Source of the DNA: Archilochus colubris
Lineage: Eukaryota; Chordata; Aves; Apodiformes; Trochilidae
Direction: 5' to 3'
Assembly: GCA_023079485.1 (NCBI GenBank)
Contig: CM041083.1
Coordinates: 157,359,052-157,423,051, forward strand
DNA length: 64,000 bases
A model generated the notes under the pieces. It ran no database searches. It was not told where the DNA came from and saw only the letters and a list, made by a program, of their open reading frames with translations. Within the stretch, counting starts at the first letter, position 1, and every line of letters begins with the position of its first letter. Made by a program: the position numbers and the translations under genes. Below are positions 26,641 to 41,600 of the stretch, in pieces.

Positions 26641-29600
26641 TCTCTTTTAAGAGGCTATGGCTCCGCGCTGGGGTGTGGCGGCCCTTCTCCAAGGGCTGTG
26701 TGTATCTCCCCAGAGGTATGAGGGGTCCCTTCAAGAGGAGGAGGGTGTCATGGCCCCAGGGGGCATTCCTGTCTGCGGGCGAGGTTTGCTGCTACTGTTG
26801 GGATGGGGGTCCCCTTCACCCCCCCACACCCCACCCCCACCGCGGCGGGAGAGGCTTTTGGCAGGGGCTGAGGGCCCCAGTCCACCAGGTCACCCCCAAG
26901 GCGAAACGCGGGTTTTTGGAGGTGCCTGAGGTTTGGTTTGTTGGGGTTTTTTTTTTTCTTCCGGTGTCAGTAGGAGAAGGAGTTCTAAAATATTAGGCGA
27001 GTTTGTGTTTGAGCGCGGTGCTGCGTCGTAGAGGACGAACAAAAAGCAAAGAGGGGATGTACAACCAAGTGGGTTTTAAAAAGTATTGAGTAACAACTGC
27101 AATAATCTGGAGAAAAAGTTTCCAGTTCATCTCTGTGACCCTTTCTCTTCTCCCTCGGGAAGCAGAGGGCTCTTGCTAGTCTGTTCTCCGAAAGCCCCAG
27201 GTTTAATTTCATAGCTGTCACTAAGTGCTCCTGAAATTATTTCCTCATCCCCACTACTATTTTTCTTCATGTTTCCTTGCTATCCCAAACAAAACAAACC
27301 TCTTAAAGCACAACAGTAAATGCAAGGGGAAAAAAATAGCCTGTTAGGTTCATGCTCTGGCAGGTACTGTTCGGTTTCTTTCCACCTCAGCTGGCCTATA
27401 CTCGAAAACCTTTTCTACTGGAGTGATAGCAAAAGGATTGGTGTGTTTGTTGTGTAAAGTAGGTGTAGTGCTGGTACTGAAGGGAGTCAGGTATCTATCT
27501 TTTCTCAACTCTCACAACTCTTGATGCTTTCAGCATCGTCAGTTTAGTCATTTTGTGGCTTTTCTGTGGAAGCTGAGTAAGACTTGAAGGCTGTTATCTC
27601 TCTTTTTCTGTTTATCTAATTGATGAAAATGGAGGAGAACACAGATGTACTGTGACTCTGCTAATGCAGAATGAATACTCTTGAAAAAGAGGACAGTGAC
27701 AATAGATTTGCTATTTGAAACTGATCACAGTGACTTTCTAATTTAAACACTTGATAGATACATTAGTTATTTATTTGTATTTTGCTATAAAGCCACTGGG
27801 TTATTTGAAGTCACTTTTTCATACTTCTGCTGCTTTTCTGGAGTTGGTCAGGAATTTATGTTTTTTGAGTTTGTACTGGAAGAGATTTCAACACTCTCCT
27901 TACTTGATGCCTTGCACAGAGGCAATGTCAACATTATATAAGTGAATCTACTGGTGATACCTGTAATAGAGGTATTTGAATGCTTTCCCTTTTAGATATA
28001 CAAAGCTGTTCAAATTTTGCCAAAGTTGACAGCTCTGGTTATGCTTTTTTAAAATACATATCTTTGCCTCTAGCTTGGAAGTTAATTAAAAAACTTAATC
28101 AGAAAAAGCTCTTTGTGAGAGTAAGATTAGAGGAAGAAAAAGTTACTTAGTTTAAATAGAGGGGGAAATCTTGCAGATTGTGTCCTTATAGGTAGTAGCA
28201 GAGAGTGTCATGGAAGTTTGACATACTCTGATACAGTTCTGTGACTTATAGCATAGGTTTCAGATTGAGTAAAGTCCCACAATATAATCAGAATGTACCT
28301 CTTGCTGTCTTAGCAAAATGTGCAAAGGACTGACTGCCAAACAGAAACTGTTCACTGTGCGTAATGTAAGGGGATAAAAAGAGATATTGAAGAGAATCCC
28401 ATTCAATAATGTTGGCCACTCATTGTTTTTAATAAAGCAGAAATCTTGGGATGAGGGAGAACATCAGGCAATTTTATTAGTGTGAACAGAGTCGTAAAGT
28501 ACATTGGCAAGATATACAAATAACCATTTATAACAGGAGTTAATTGCTTGGATAAATTTAATGTTTGTTATGTGAATATTCTTGTAATGCAGTCTGGGCT
28601 ATCTTCTGACATACCTGTATTTCATAATTAGCAAGTGGATAAGAAGCCATCTCTATTGGGCCTTTAGGTTTACTTGCCCTAGAATAACTGCAGGTCTCTC
28701 CTGTTGATTTTGGTGTTGACAGTTTATTTGGGCTCGAGCACCCAATGCTGTGTGTTTTGAAGCCCAGTAGGATGTCTGGGGATTCATTAAGTGGTAGCAG
28801 TGTGCCTGCTTTTCCATGCACCTGCTCCTCTATTAATGCACCATGAAGGTCCAAAAAATGCCTTCAAAGTGACATAGATGTGTACAGGGTTTGATTTTGA
28901 TCTGCTTAGGAATCACCTTATGCCTGCATGGGAAAATTAGGAAGTTGCTCAGAATGACTGAGCTGATCAAGCTTTCTCAGCTAAGATGTAGTCTTTCTAG
29001 ACATTATGGTTGATGAAGGAACTGAAACTGTGCTGTAATTCAAGTAAAATTGTTTTTTAGTAATGAGTGTGTCGTGTTCCCCACCCCCTCCCGGGCTTAT
29101 CCCAGTCGGTAGCTCAGGAGCTCAGTGAAGGGCAGTGGCACCCCCGGCCTTTGTGTGAGCTTTCAATAGCAGCTTCTGCTGCTGTTGCATGGATTGCTTT
29201 GTGTGGATCCTGAGCCAACAGGAGTACAAACCTCAGCCCTGAAATGAAACTTGTACAAGCATGTAAATCAGAAGCACTGTGCCCCTGAGAGTAATGAATG
29301 TGATTTGCTAGGGATATGGAGTAATCATTCACTTGCAAGAAGTGTGCTCTTGTGTCAGGTGTGGGGTGACCAAGGGTCTCTTGCTCCCCAGGGGAGAGAC
29401 CCACACTCCTGAAATGTCCTTCCCTGTTTGGACTATTCTGTATTATCCTGCTCTGTATTCTGTCATCACCATTCATATACCTATTCTCAGTCCGCTTCTG
29501 AGTAAGAAAGAAGTACAGCTAGAGAAAAAGTTGGTTTTTTTTTTCCTTCCAGTTGCTGGTAGGAATGCTGGAGAAAGCTCTTTTTCTAAAAAAGAAAAAC

Positions 29601-32600
29601 AGTAAACATTCCTTTTTAATAATTGAAATAATAGTATTTTACTATTTCCAAAGCATTGGTGTGGTAATGTTTGCATTAATCACAGAAGAGCCTCCTGAAC
29701 TAGAGGTGAAAGTGTGCAGACACTTGGAGAAATTGCTTGGTCTGTCTCTATTCACATCTTCAGTAGCTTGAGTTTCGGTTTCTGTACAGATAAATCATTT
29801 AGCTCCTAGCAATGTCATATTGGAGATTTTTGTGTATATATGTATATATATATATATATGAATGAACTGGAGAAGAAGCTGACGGATACAAGCCTTAGTT
29901 CAGATCCATGTGTAGTTCAGTAGTAAAATGCTTTGGTTGTAGCTTGTGCAACACAGATTGTATGAGTATGATTACTGCAGCACACATCTAATCGGTTTTC
30001 CAAAGTGTTTATTTGCTATCCTTTCCAGTTGCTTGCTTCTTACTGCCAATGTTATTTATTTTTATTTTTAGTTTGACTACTTTACTAATAGAATGAAATA
30101 GGAGTATCATGGGAGTGATGAGGACCTCTTTTAAAGTTGAAAGGATTCACCAGAACTTGGGGTTTAATGGCAACACAGTAGAATCTAAAGTAATAGATAC
30201 TGATGCTTCTGTGACTGAAAAAATGTTTCTTGGGCAAAGACAGAGTGGAGGAAAAACAAATAGTTATTTCTAAGACCCCTAACGCAGATATTAATGTTAA
30301 GTCTTAAGAGATTTGAAAATGTGGATTACAGTAAGCTGTAACAGAATATGCAATAAGGCATAGATACAGGGGAAAGCTGTCTTCTTTTGTATCATCCCTC
30401 TAAGCATGCTTACTTTCAAACAGGGTTTATAGTGGAATAACAAGAGAGAATAATGCATTTTCATTAATATATTCTAAAAGTTTGTTTACCCTGCTGCTTT
30501 GGAAGGGGAGGGGCAGCTTCTTGAAAGGATCTGTGTCTGTTTGGAATATTTAATCCTTCGGTTAGCTGCCCTGCTCTTGGATAATGACTTATTTAGTAGC
30601 AATGCATATCTAGCAGCAGGCTTGAATTAGTGATTGCTGGTTCATGTTTCTGCTGTGTGGTTTTGGCCCTTCTTCTTTTTAAAGCTGAATTCCATGAAGC
30701 TGATTATGTGCAGGGTAGAGTTAATCTGTAACACGATCTGTTTCAGTGACACCTCTTCCAAGGCAAAGTGCTGATTGTTGCCAGGAGCAATCCTACATTC
30801 CCTCACTTTTAAAAATCGGTTAATGCATGTATTTTGGTCGCTTTTTACCTAGGGGTTTCACTGAGGTGGTTGGCTGTAGTTTGTGGAGGTTGTGGGGTGA
30901 GGGAAAGGTGCCTGCAACATTTGTGTATTAATGGCCTCTGAAATTCAAGGACCATAGTTGTGCAAAACTGTTCATAGCTTTGTTGCCTTCAATAGTAGGG
31001 AAATAATTTGATGTTATCAGTCAGGATGTCACTCTTGAAACAACAGTGTCTCTTTCCTGCAAGACCAGAGTTGCACTGAGAGCTGGAGTAGTGTATTTTC
31101 ATATTCTCTTATCTGAGAAAGCATTGAAGTATTCATAGTGTCTTTCTGTTTGTTTTCTTTTTTTCCCCCCTTAATACTAAAAGGTCCGTCACCCAGTCAT
31201 CTGTGTCAACAACCATGTCTTCTGTTCTGTTTGTATTGAAGTGTGGCTGAAGAACAATAATCAGTGCCCAGCTTGCAGAATTCCCATTACGCCTGAAAAT
31301 CCATGCAAAGAAATTATAGGTAAGGAGAACTTCAGGCTTTGAAATATCTTTCTGGTATTTACTGCTGGAGGGGACTCTTTTGAGTCCAAAGATACACAGA
31401 TTTTTTTTTTTCTGTGTGATTTTTTTTTTTTACCAGCATCTAAGGAAGATCTGACTTTTTAAGTCTTTCTGGAAGCACACATAATAGCTAAAACCAAAAA
31501 TACTAAAAATTCCAAAGATGATGTGTATATTAATGGCTAGGTTATCCAAAGACAGCAAGTACCCCATAGCTTTAAGGATTGTTTTTTTTTATTAAATCTT
31601 GGTCAGAATCTTGGCCTTTAACTGAAAAAAATGCATCTCACTTGAAGTTATCTATCTGTGCATTGCAACTTGTTGACCTAAGAAAAAAATCTATCTGAAC
31701 AATCTCACTTTAAATACTTAAGCTTTCTTGTTCTAATTAAATGTATGTTTGATTCCCTGTCCCTCTTGGGGCTTTTTTAATAGCATAGTCTGAAAAAGGC
31801 AGGATTTGGTCACAGAAAATACAAAGTTGAAAAATTTAAAAGTTGTCTTCCTGCTGTGAGGCAGGTTTTTACTGCTAAACATCACTAGCAGATACTTCTA
31901 TTTAACTTGTTCTGAAAATGAAAGGACTTTAAATCTCCCATGGTAGTAGATTGGTCCAATATTTGTTGTATTTGTAGCTGATAATAAGATAAGTTCTATA
32001 AGATGGATTTAGTAGTATTGAAATAAATGAAAAAGAAACAATATTAGTGTTTCTTTCATGCTTTGCTGCTTTAGGAGGAACGAGTGAAAGTGATCCTATA
32101 TTTAGTCCGACAGTCAGAAAACACCTACGAAAAACAAGGCTTGAATTGCTCCACAAAGAATATGAGGTAAGGACATGGAGAGTGTTGTGACTTTCCAGAT
32201 GAACTGCAACTGTTAAATTACTGCATACAGCTGGTCCTTTTACTTTGAGTATGTTCTTTTTAAACTAAGTTAAAAGTTTATATTGGATATGCATGAAACT
32301 CAGCTGCATTAAAAGCCACCTTCTGGCTAAGGTTATGAGAGAACCTGGTGCTTGAAGTAGTACCACTGGAGTCATGGTGATATCTTTGTATGCTACAAGT
32401 AGCCAAGTACAGCCCATTTGTGGGAATTTCATCCCCAGCTGATATGGGAGAGTTTTCTTCATGTGCATTGGGTATTGGGAGGCTTTTTGTTTTTTCTTTG
32501 ATTCAGATACAAACATTTTCTGAAGTAATTCCTTGTTGCTCAGTGAGACTAGATACGTTCTTAAAGAACATTGTCTGCTGTAACCTGTGGGCATAGGTTA

Positions 32601-35600
32601 ATTTTTTCATTGTTACTTTTCTATTTTCTGAAAGTCAGTGAATGCTTGGAAGCTCATCTCCACTCTCCTGCTGGAAAAATATTGTCATAGGAGCAAGATG
32701 AAAAGGTGTTAATAAGGAATGCATTTAATTTGTTGTCTCAGCTGTTGTTTCCTTAGTAGCAGCAATGTGAAGACATTACATACTTTGCAAGGAAACCTGT
32801 CTCAGGTAGGAGAATGAGAGACAGAAAACAAGCACTGTATATATCCTCAACACTGGGGAAGTAAGGGCTGTCTTTTATGACAAGCTCGCCTGTAGGTCAA
32901 CTTCTTTCATCCTCTGTGGAAGGAGGAGTCAGGAAAAGGAAGTTTCCTGTCTTTCTGTTGGACCAACTCCATAATCACACTGATACACATTGGAGAACAT
33001 AAATCTCTTAAAAAAAAAATTTTGCAATTGTTGTTCTTATGCTAGAGGAAAAAAAAAGCTTGATTATTAGTGCAAAGATGCCTTTGATTTATGGTAATAG
33101 CATATATGGCCTGTTTTAGTGATCTGACCTTGAGCAAGTCAAGTATTGGAGTTGGTGAACAGTGTAGAAGACATGTTTTCAGAATAAATTACTTCATTTG
33201 TCCTTTTAACAACTTCCTTTGAAGTTTTTTGCTTCTCGATGGCTTCATACTGATAAAGCTAAGAGCTTTGTTCTTTGGCTTTTGAGAGTCTTTCCTAAGA
33301 TCTTACTACTTTGGCATACCTGCAGCAGCCTCTTCCAGGAAGTGTTCAGTGACTTTCAGTATCTGAACATGTGATATTTCAGAATATGAGTGAAACATTC
33401 TCAAATAGCAGCAAATGAGTCAGCAGAGGACAATCTTAAGAACACTTTTGATACAGGAAATCCTCCCATAGTCTGCCCTAATAATAGATTCTTGACACTG
33501 AAGGCTTTGAAGCTTTTGGTCTGCCTGCCAGTTTGTTCAGGGTCCTTTGTGTAGTCAAGGGATTCCCTCCACTAAAACCTTCACTATGCCTGAGCATGCA
33601 GATTGATTAAAATCCTGCCTAGAGCACAATACATAAGATAGTTAGATACAGAGTGTATCTAAGTGAAGTGTGTGTAAGTGAAGAACCTGTGTTCCTACAG
33701 TACTGTGGGAACTTGCAAGTATTGTTTAATTAATCTCATGCATTATTTTAATTCCTGTGAATTTCTGACACCTTTAGGATGAAATAGAATCCCTACAAAA
33801 AGAAGTGGAAGATCTGAGAGGTAAAAACCTCAGTTTACAGACACAGCTGAAATCTCTTCTGGATCCTACGACATCATCTTTGTCTTCCCAAAATGAGAAT
33901 AGTAACCAATCAGCAAATGAAGCAAGTATCAGTGGCCCAGGAACCCTGGAGGAATGGAGCAAAAAACTGAAAGCTGCCAATGATATGTATGAAAAAGTGA
34001 TGGATAATGTGGAAAAGCTAAAGGAGGTAATAAATACATTTCTTCATCTGTCTTGTAGTGTAACTGTTTTGTGCTTGTTGAATGGGAACAGGAGCTAGCA
34101 TGACCTCTGGGTACTTCATAGATCCAGAAGAAAGGAAAAAATTGAATTCCAGTGACTGTTGGTGTATCATAGTATTTCCATATAGCCTTTGCAAGTGTCA
34201 GATGTTATTGCTTGTTCTAGGAGGTCTTACGTGTGACTCTTCTGCAACTCCTCTGCCACTTTGACTGGATAATTGGATTATAGTAGCACTTGTCACCAGT
34301 ATTGATGACCAGATTTTTCAGGCTTGCAATGATCTATATAATATATCTATTTTACAACGTTGAGTGGCCAAACACAGTTCAGTTGGCTGAGGCAGAATTT
34401 GCACTATTGCCCTCCATGCTGGCCAATATTTTTGGTGCAATTTGCTGAGACAAAGTAACTTGACCCTTTGACTGAAAATAGACAAGCCTCAGCATTTTAT
34501 GACCAGAAGATCCTTTACTGGAAACCTGCGGCTTTTTTGTACATCTTGAACGTAATATAAAAGAAAATCTGATACCACAGAAGGGAGGGATGCAGGAGAT
34601 GGTCATCTGAAAATATATCTAAATAAAAATATCTTGCAAAATCTACCTGAGGGCACAAGAAGGATCACCTCAAACACTGAAGAAGAGTAAAATTTCAAGA
34701 TTAATTTGAAAGGCAAGATGAAAAGAACTGGATTTGCATTTTCTCAAAATGCTGCCTCATTTCTTCTATTACAAGCCCTGGGTTGCCTCCTCCAAAACTG
34801 AAGTGTTACGTGTTTAGGACATTTTTTTCCTTTGTAAGCATTCATGTGTTTACACTTTTCCTGTGGTAGAGAGAAAAGTCACCTACATTATACTGTTCTG
34901 CCATTTTGTTGTTTATGGGGCACTTGTAGATTTGCCTCTCTGTAGTCTAAAGCCAATCTGACCGGACTGACTGTGTGATAATCACTAAAAGGAATAAATT
35001 GAGTTTCCAAAATTAGCTTTTTCAATAGCTTAGCTAGTCTCAGTCTTCAGCTTTACAGACTGAGACACATCTGCCCTCTTAAGTGGATCCCAGGAGTTCA
35101 GAGTCACTTGTCCTTGGCAAAAAGGAATTTGCAGCAAGAAATTTGTCTGCCTAATCTTCTTGCATTTTTTTCCTGTAAAGCGAATTTTTTGTTTTTTTTT
35201 TTTTTTCAGTATAATTTCATCCCTATCAAGAAAAAGTTTTTAAGTTTTTGGAGTCTTTGAATGTGGTAAAGGGTTGGATATGAATAGAACGAATGCTGCT
35301 TAGATGGGTTTTAGGAACCAAGTCTTAAACTGTGATCATAAGATCATCTAGGTTGGAAAAGACTTTTAGGATTATCAAATCAAACAGTATCATCCTATCT
35401 CTTCCCTGTTCAACAGCTGCCCAGTTCCAGAAGTACCTAATGTCAGTTGGCTCTTCTTTTAGACCTTGTTCCATTTCTGAGCATGCACTGACTGACCCCA
35501 ATCTGACCTCTTTCCCACCTACACTCAGTCAGGAGCAAGGTTTTCCCCCAACCAATATTACCACCTAAAGTACCTAACCCATGAGCTTCAGCTACCCATC

Positions 35601-38600
35601 ACTTCCCAGTGAGACAGGATCCCAGAGAAGATGTGGTTACCAACACTTTATTTTTAAAACCAGACCAAATGAGGAAAGAGCAGGCACCTTTATCATTTAA
35701 TGTCCCAAGTAGCCAGTTACTTTGAGTGAAGTCATAATGAGTCTGGAAGTGGTGATACAAACCCAGCAGCAGAAATACTAGACCAGGCATACTCATTAAT
35801 AGTGCAGTTACATGAACTCATTAATCTAGACATTGTGCTGCAAGTGGGGATCCCTTGCAGAATAATGTCTTGGAGGGCAGAGCACTCTGGAAGAGGGACA
35901 CTGAAGAGGTTCACTCCTGACTTGCCCTGGGGATGCCCTACCTACCAGCTCTATGCAAGTTGTGCAGTCTCCTGTATGGCTATGTGACTGGGGGAGCTGT
36001 GTCCCTGGAAAGCAGCAAAGGTCTTGGCTGTGTTGTCAGATGGTTTGATGGCTCCTTTGGAAGTTAGGTTTCCTGGATTGTTGCTCATTGCTTTCAGGTA
36101 GTTTTTGGTTTTTTGGGGTTTTTTTGGGGTTTTTTTTTGGAATGCCAGATAGATGATTCTTTGGCACCTAAGCCCTGGCCTCACCCTTCCTATTCCTACT
36201 TTACTAAAAGTCTCTTAATTACTCTTTCTGCCCCTATGAATATTGTTTGGGAGAAAGGAGGCTGGGTGGAGGTGCTGTTGTTTTGGTTTGGTTTTTTTCC
36301 CCCTATCCCCGGCTGTCTTTGCCTCACTTGGGGAGGTTTCTGGGGATATCTGTATAAGCATTTAGAGTTTTCTGCTTTTCTTATTGCTAGATGCTCCTGA
36401 AAAAGTACATTTCACCCCCGAGCCCAGTTGCATGGGTCCTTCTTCAGATCTAGCTCTAGATCATACTTGTACTATGTAGTGGAAGTGGTAACCAACCAAG
36501 GCTATGAATTAAAGTCCTGGACTGGCAGTGCTGTTTCCAGCATACAGAGATTGAGCAGTCAATAAAGTGCAAAGAGTGTTTTCTGCTTGTTAGGGTGGTG
36601 GCATTCATTGTTCTGAAACACGGCAGCGGGAAAACTTCTCTTTAAATGAAGTATCTTGTTAACAAGGTTGTCTGCTGAACTGAGAAGAAGGAATTGACCT
36701 CAATTCAAGGAGTAAGAAGAGTTGTGAATCAGGAGTCTTAATCAGGTTGTCTTGGAAGAAAGTGAAGAAAGACTGCAAATAGCTTGTCGTAATGGATTTA
36801 CATCCATAGGATAACTGTGCTTTAAGAGAAACAACCAAAAAAACCCAAAGTAATCTCAGTCCAATTTGGAATAGAGGAAGCTGTTCAACATTAGTTTTGC
36901 TGATACCTGCACATTGTAATGTTAATGTACTTAACGTATTTAGTCATGTGGAAAAAAAAACATGGAATTGCCATTAGTACATCTCCTTAATGACTTTCTG
37001 TACTAACTAACATAGCTGTGTTTATTTCCCTAGATAGGACACTTGCAATGTATTTTGGGAATATAAATAAAAAATGTCTGTTCGCTATTCAGTTTTGCAA
37101 GCCATTTCCCATAGTGATTTTTAAGTGGTGTCCCTATCTGAAGGCTGTTCCTTGCCTTCACATTTCTAGCTCTGTCCCTTTAAAAAGGAGAAATAGCTAT
37201 AAATATTAGAAATCATTTCTGTTTTACTGTGGACTGACTTTTTGTCTTTTCTTTTCCTTAGGCAAATAAGAAACTGAGCATGGAAAACAGTAGCCTTTTA
37301 AGAGAGAATTTGCGACTAAAAGCTGAAGTTGATAGTAGATCACCCCAAAAGTATGTGAATATTTTAAAAGCTACCATATTTTATTTATAGACTGTTTAAC
37401 TGTTGTAGGACTTTAACCTAAAACTGTGATGGCGTACATGGTGTTGCATATGTATCTCTAGGTAGACTTTGGGATTTTTATCCTCATAGACTTGTGTGAC
37501 AAATGCAACTTACAAAATAGCAAGTAGTCTACAGTGAAAGAATGTAACATGACTACAAATGCTTTTCCTTGCATTATCTGGCCAGTATTGAAGGTCTTGA
37601 TTTATTTGTTGACTACTACAGTTGACTTATCTTCCTAATTGAGAAATGTTGAAATCTGGTATATGGTTTAAGTAGAAGGTCTGTTACTGAGAGCAGGGAT
37701 TCTGGTTGCTTTGTTTTGTTCTTCCTTTTGCTGCCTTCAGTTTATTCTGTGGAATTAGGCTTCCTATTCAAGCAAAGTCCCTAATAATAGCTTTGGGTCT
37801 GCACAGGATGTGTAGAGTTGAGCTTCTCCACCATGAGAACATCATTCCCAGAATTGACATTGGTGTTTGATACTCTGTCTTAAACAGTTAAAACATCAAT
37901 GACAGTGACCTCAGAAAGCAGAAATTTTGCCACGCTGTCTACAGGTTCATGCTAAGGTACCTCTCCTTGGAAGTACTTTGTGAGGCAACATGTTCATATT
38001 TTTAAAGTTCTGTTCATTTGGTTTTTTACCTTTTTTTCTCTAATTGGTTTAAAACTTAGAAAGCTGAGAGCAGCGTTGGCCAGAGGTTTACATGACGTTT
38101 TTGAAGAAGGGGTTAAGGGCTACCAGTGTAATGTGTGAAGAGGGCTTCCTGAACTTTTTTCTATTTCACAACTCACTTGCTGGAAGTTGAAATTCATGCT
38201 TTTAGAGAGTTAGCTTGCCAGATTGCTTATTGTTCAAAACCACAGGAAAGAAGATGCATGACCCTTGTGCTGTGCTCTTAAATGCATAAAAGTACATTCT
38301 GCCCTCAAGTCCCCTAATGAGGAAGATAGATCCCTGTTTAAGGTCTTGGCAATGGAGGGGGCTTTAATGGTATGAAACATCTTTTCCGATAAGATTCAAG
38401 ACGAGTTGTCAAGGATGGGAAACTTGAAGAGGAAGTAGATGCAACTAAATAAATCCTAGAAAAGATCTAGAAGAGATCATATCATGCAAATTGGTTTTAC
38501 TTTACTGATATCAGCTAAACTTCTCAGTGGAGAAAATTTCTGTTTCTTCTAGCTTGTGCATGTTTTACCATTCTGTTGGTCAGAAAAATTATATAGTGGG

Positions 38601-41600
38601 GGTGGAGAAGGGGGGATGTTATGTGAAGAATGAGTCTTTGTTTCAAGCTGATTATTTTCCCATCTTTTTGCCAATGTAGCCTAAAACAATAGCCAGTCAA
38701 GTTCTTCTTTATAATATAGACAAATGCTATTAGAAATGAGGCAGTCTCAAGGTCTGCTTTGCAGCCCAGGTGCTAGGTAGATTGGCCTGTCCATCAAACA
38801 CTTCAAAAGTGTAGACAGTTGCATGTCTGTACCCTGCTTTTTCATACATCATAGATTTTACTTTGAACCCAGTGGTGTACCACAAGAGTTTAAGTACATG
38901 CAAATCAAAATTTGTCCTGCAAAAAATCCTTCCACACCTTAAATTCAGCAATTTAGATTCACCCTACCTATACCCATTCATTCCTAGTCATGTCTTCTAA
39001 ATTTAGTTTGTTCTAGATAAGTGTAACTTAAGAGAAAAAGTATATTTCTGATTTACTTGATTTTGCTGTACTCAGGGCTCCCCAGTGTCTGTGGTTTTCT
39101 AAAGCAATAATACTTAGAACTGGGTCCTAGATTCCAAATGAAGCCTCAGTAGCACTAAGTAGAGCAGAACACCTGTCTTACGTCTTACTACAACATCTTG
39201 TTTTGATAACTTCCAGTACCATTTTTGTTGCCTCCTTTTACCTGGTACTTCTACCATGGAGAGCCAGTACAAATTCTACTAAATAATTGCTTAGGAATTT
39301 ATATTCCTACCTTATTTTGCATTTGTGCTGCCAGTATCTCCTTCCAAAGTGTGACTTGGCCCATTTATTGGCTATCTTCACGTTTTGATGCACATGTCAA
39401 ACTTTAAACAGTTATTTTGAACTCCAGTTGTCCTTCAAGGGATAGGAAGTATCTGCCATGTTACTATTGATATAAATTTTACAAACTAACTTTCACCTGT
39501 GTAGTCATTAGTCTGGTTGGTATCTAGATTGGACCTAACATGAAGACATTTTTTGATGTTCTTCCAGTTCTGATGGCAAACTTTGATAGTATCTAACTGG
39601 TATTTCAGCTAAGCTTCATACACTGTGCAAGGGTTGCAAGAGCTGTTTTCTGCACCCTTAGTAAATTTGCAGATGTCACTAAGCTGGGTGGAAGTGTTGA
39701 TCTGCCTGAGGGTGGGGAGTCTCTACAGAGGGATCTTGACAGCCAAGGATCTGACGGGTCAAGGCCAATTGTGTGAATTTCAATAAGGCCAAATGCCTGG
39801 GACTGCACTCTGGCCACAAAAACCCCCACTGGTGCTATGGGCTTGGGGAGGAGAGGCTGGAGAGCTGCCCAGCAGAGAGGGACCTGGGGATGTTGATTGA
39901 CAGCTGGCTGAACATGAGCCAGCAGTGTGCCCAAATAGCCAAGACAGCTAATGGCATCCTGGCCACTCAAGTAGCCAGCAGGACCAGGGAGGTGATCTTG
40001 CCCCTATACTCTTCACTGGTGAGGCCACACCTCTACTACTGTGTTCAGTTTTGAGCCCCTCACTACAGAAGGGACATTGAGCTACTAGAGTGTGTCCAAA
40101 GGAGGGCAACAAAGCTGATGAAGGGTTTGGAGCACAGATCTTATGAGGAGAGTCTGAGGGAGCTGGGGTTATTTAGCCTAGAGGAAAGGAGGTTGAAGGG
40201 AAACCTTACTGCTCTATACAACTGCCTTAAAGGAGGCTGTAAAAAACTAGGGATTGGTCTGTTCAATGAAGTTACAAGTGACAGGACAGGTAATGGCCTA
40301 AAGCTGCACCAAGGGAGGTTTAGATTGGATGTTAGGAAGAATTTCTTCACTGAAAGGGTTATCAGGTGTTGGAACAGACATTGGTGCCTAAAGTTGCACT
40401 AGGGGAGGTTTATATTGGATGTTAGGAAGAATTTCTTCACTGAAGGGGTTATCAGACATTGGAACAGGCTGCCCAGTGCAGTCGTGGAGTCACCATCCCT
40501 GAAGGTATTTAAGAGTCACGTAGACATAGTGCTTAGGGATATGGCTTAGTTAAGGTCTTGTCAGTGTTAGGTTATGGTTGGACTTGATGATGTTGATGGT
40601 CTTTTCCAGCGAGGGTAATTCTGTGATTTTTGTGAAATCAGAATTGAAGGTATAAGCATCATAGACCAACAATGGCACTATAATGAAACTTTTCTGTGCA
40701 AATACACTGAATTCCAAGTACAGTGATTCAGTGTATGTTGTTTAGAATTGTTCAGAAGGCAGTTTTTGGAATAAGTTTCTGAAAGGCTCTCTAGTACAAT
40801 TTAAAGTGTCTACCAGATTGATTGACTCTTTGTAATTTAGTGTCATCACCATTGTTTAGTCATGTATTTCTTAGCTTCAGGTTGTTATGTGTGGATTCAT
40901 GCTTAAACAACTTGCTAGATATGTAAATGAAATTTCTAAGAAATTATTTTTGAAAGAATTTTTCAGTATTCAGTCGCCTTATCCCAAGTATAATTCACTT
41001 TGTGCATAATGACATTAGAGCTAAACATCACAACTTTTGCTGCATAACAAAAGAAAGACTGATACCCAGTGATTGTTCCTTTTGTAACACAGACTACCTC
41101 TGATGTCACAGGAAAAAAATAAAATATAAACAGCCTCCTTCAGTGGTCAATAAAAAACTTACCATAGTCTTGAATTGGTTTTGCTTTGTTCATATCCATT
41201 AAAAACTGCTGGAAAATGTCATGAACATCAATAAAATTGACATTGCAGCCATGTCAGGGATTTTTACACAGTTTTTTAATTGATGATACTGATTGATTAG
41301 ATGTTGGGTTTAGTTTAGTGTTTTGTTTTGTGGTTTTTTTTTTCTGAAATATTTTTCAGAGTAGAATTTTCCCAGAATATAGTTGGGATACCATCATATA
41401 GTTGGGACATACATCTGAAAAGTAAGTCAGAGGTAAGTTTCTTACTCTGAATCTTACCAAAGACCTTTGTTGGTATCCCATTTTTTAGGCAAATCAATCT
41501 GAGTGTTTGATGGTTGTTGCTTGCTCTTTGTTTGCTCTTTCTCCTGAGGAATTTTCAGTGACTCACATTTTTATGATGCAGAACAGGAAAACTTCTAAAG

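Noticed and set aside
26463..26996. OBI1 exon 1 reading frame continuing open into intron 1
   Set aside because: GC-rich intron with a good donor at 26,463; the next exon restores the RING finger exactly.
29070..29490. Possible second LTR beginning TGTCGTGTTCC in OBI1 intron 1
   Set aside because: No matching end, poly(A) signal or target duplication could be found.
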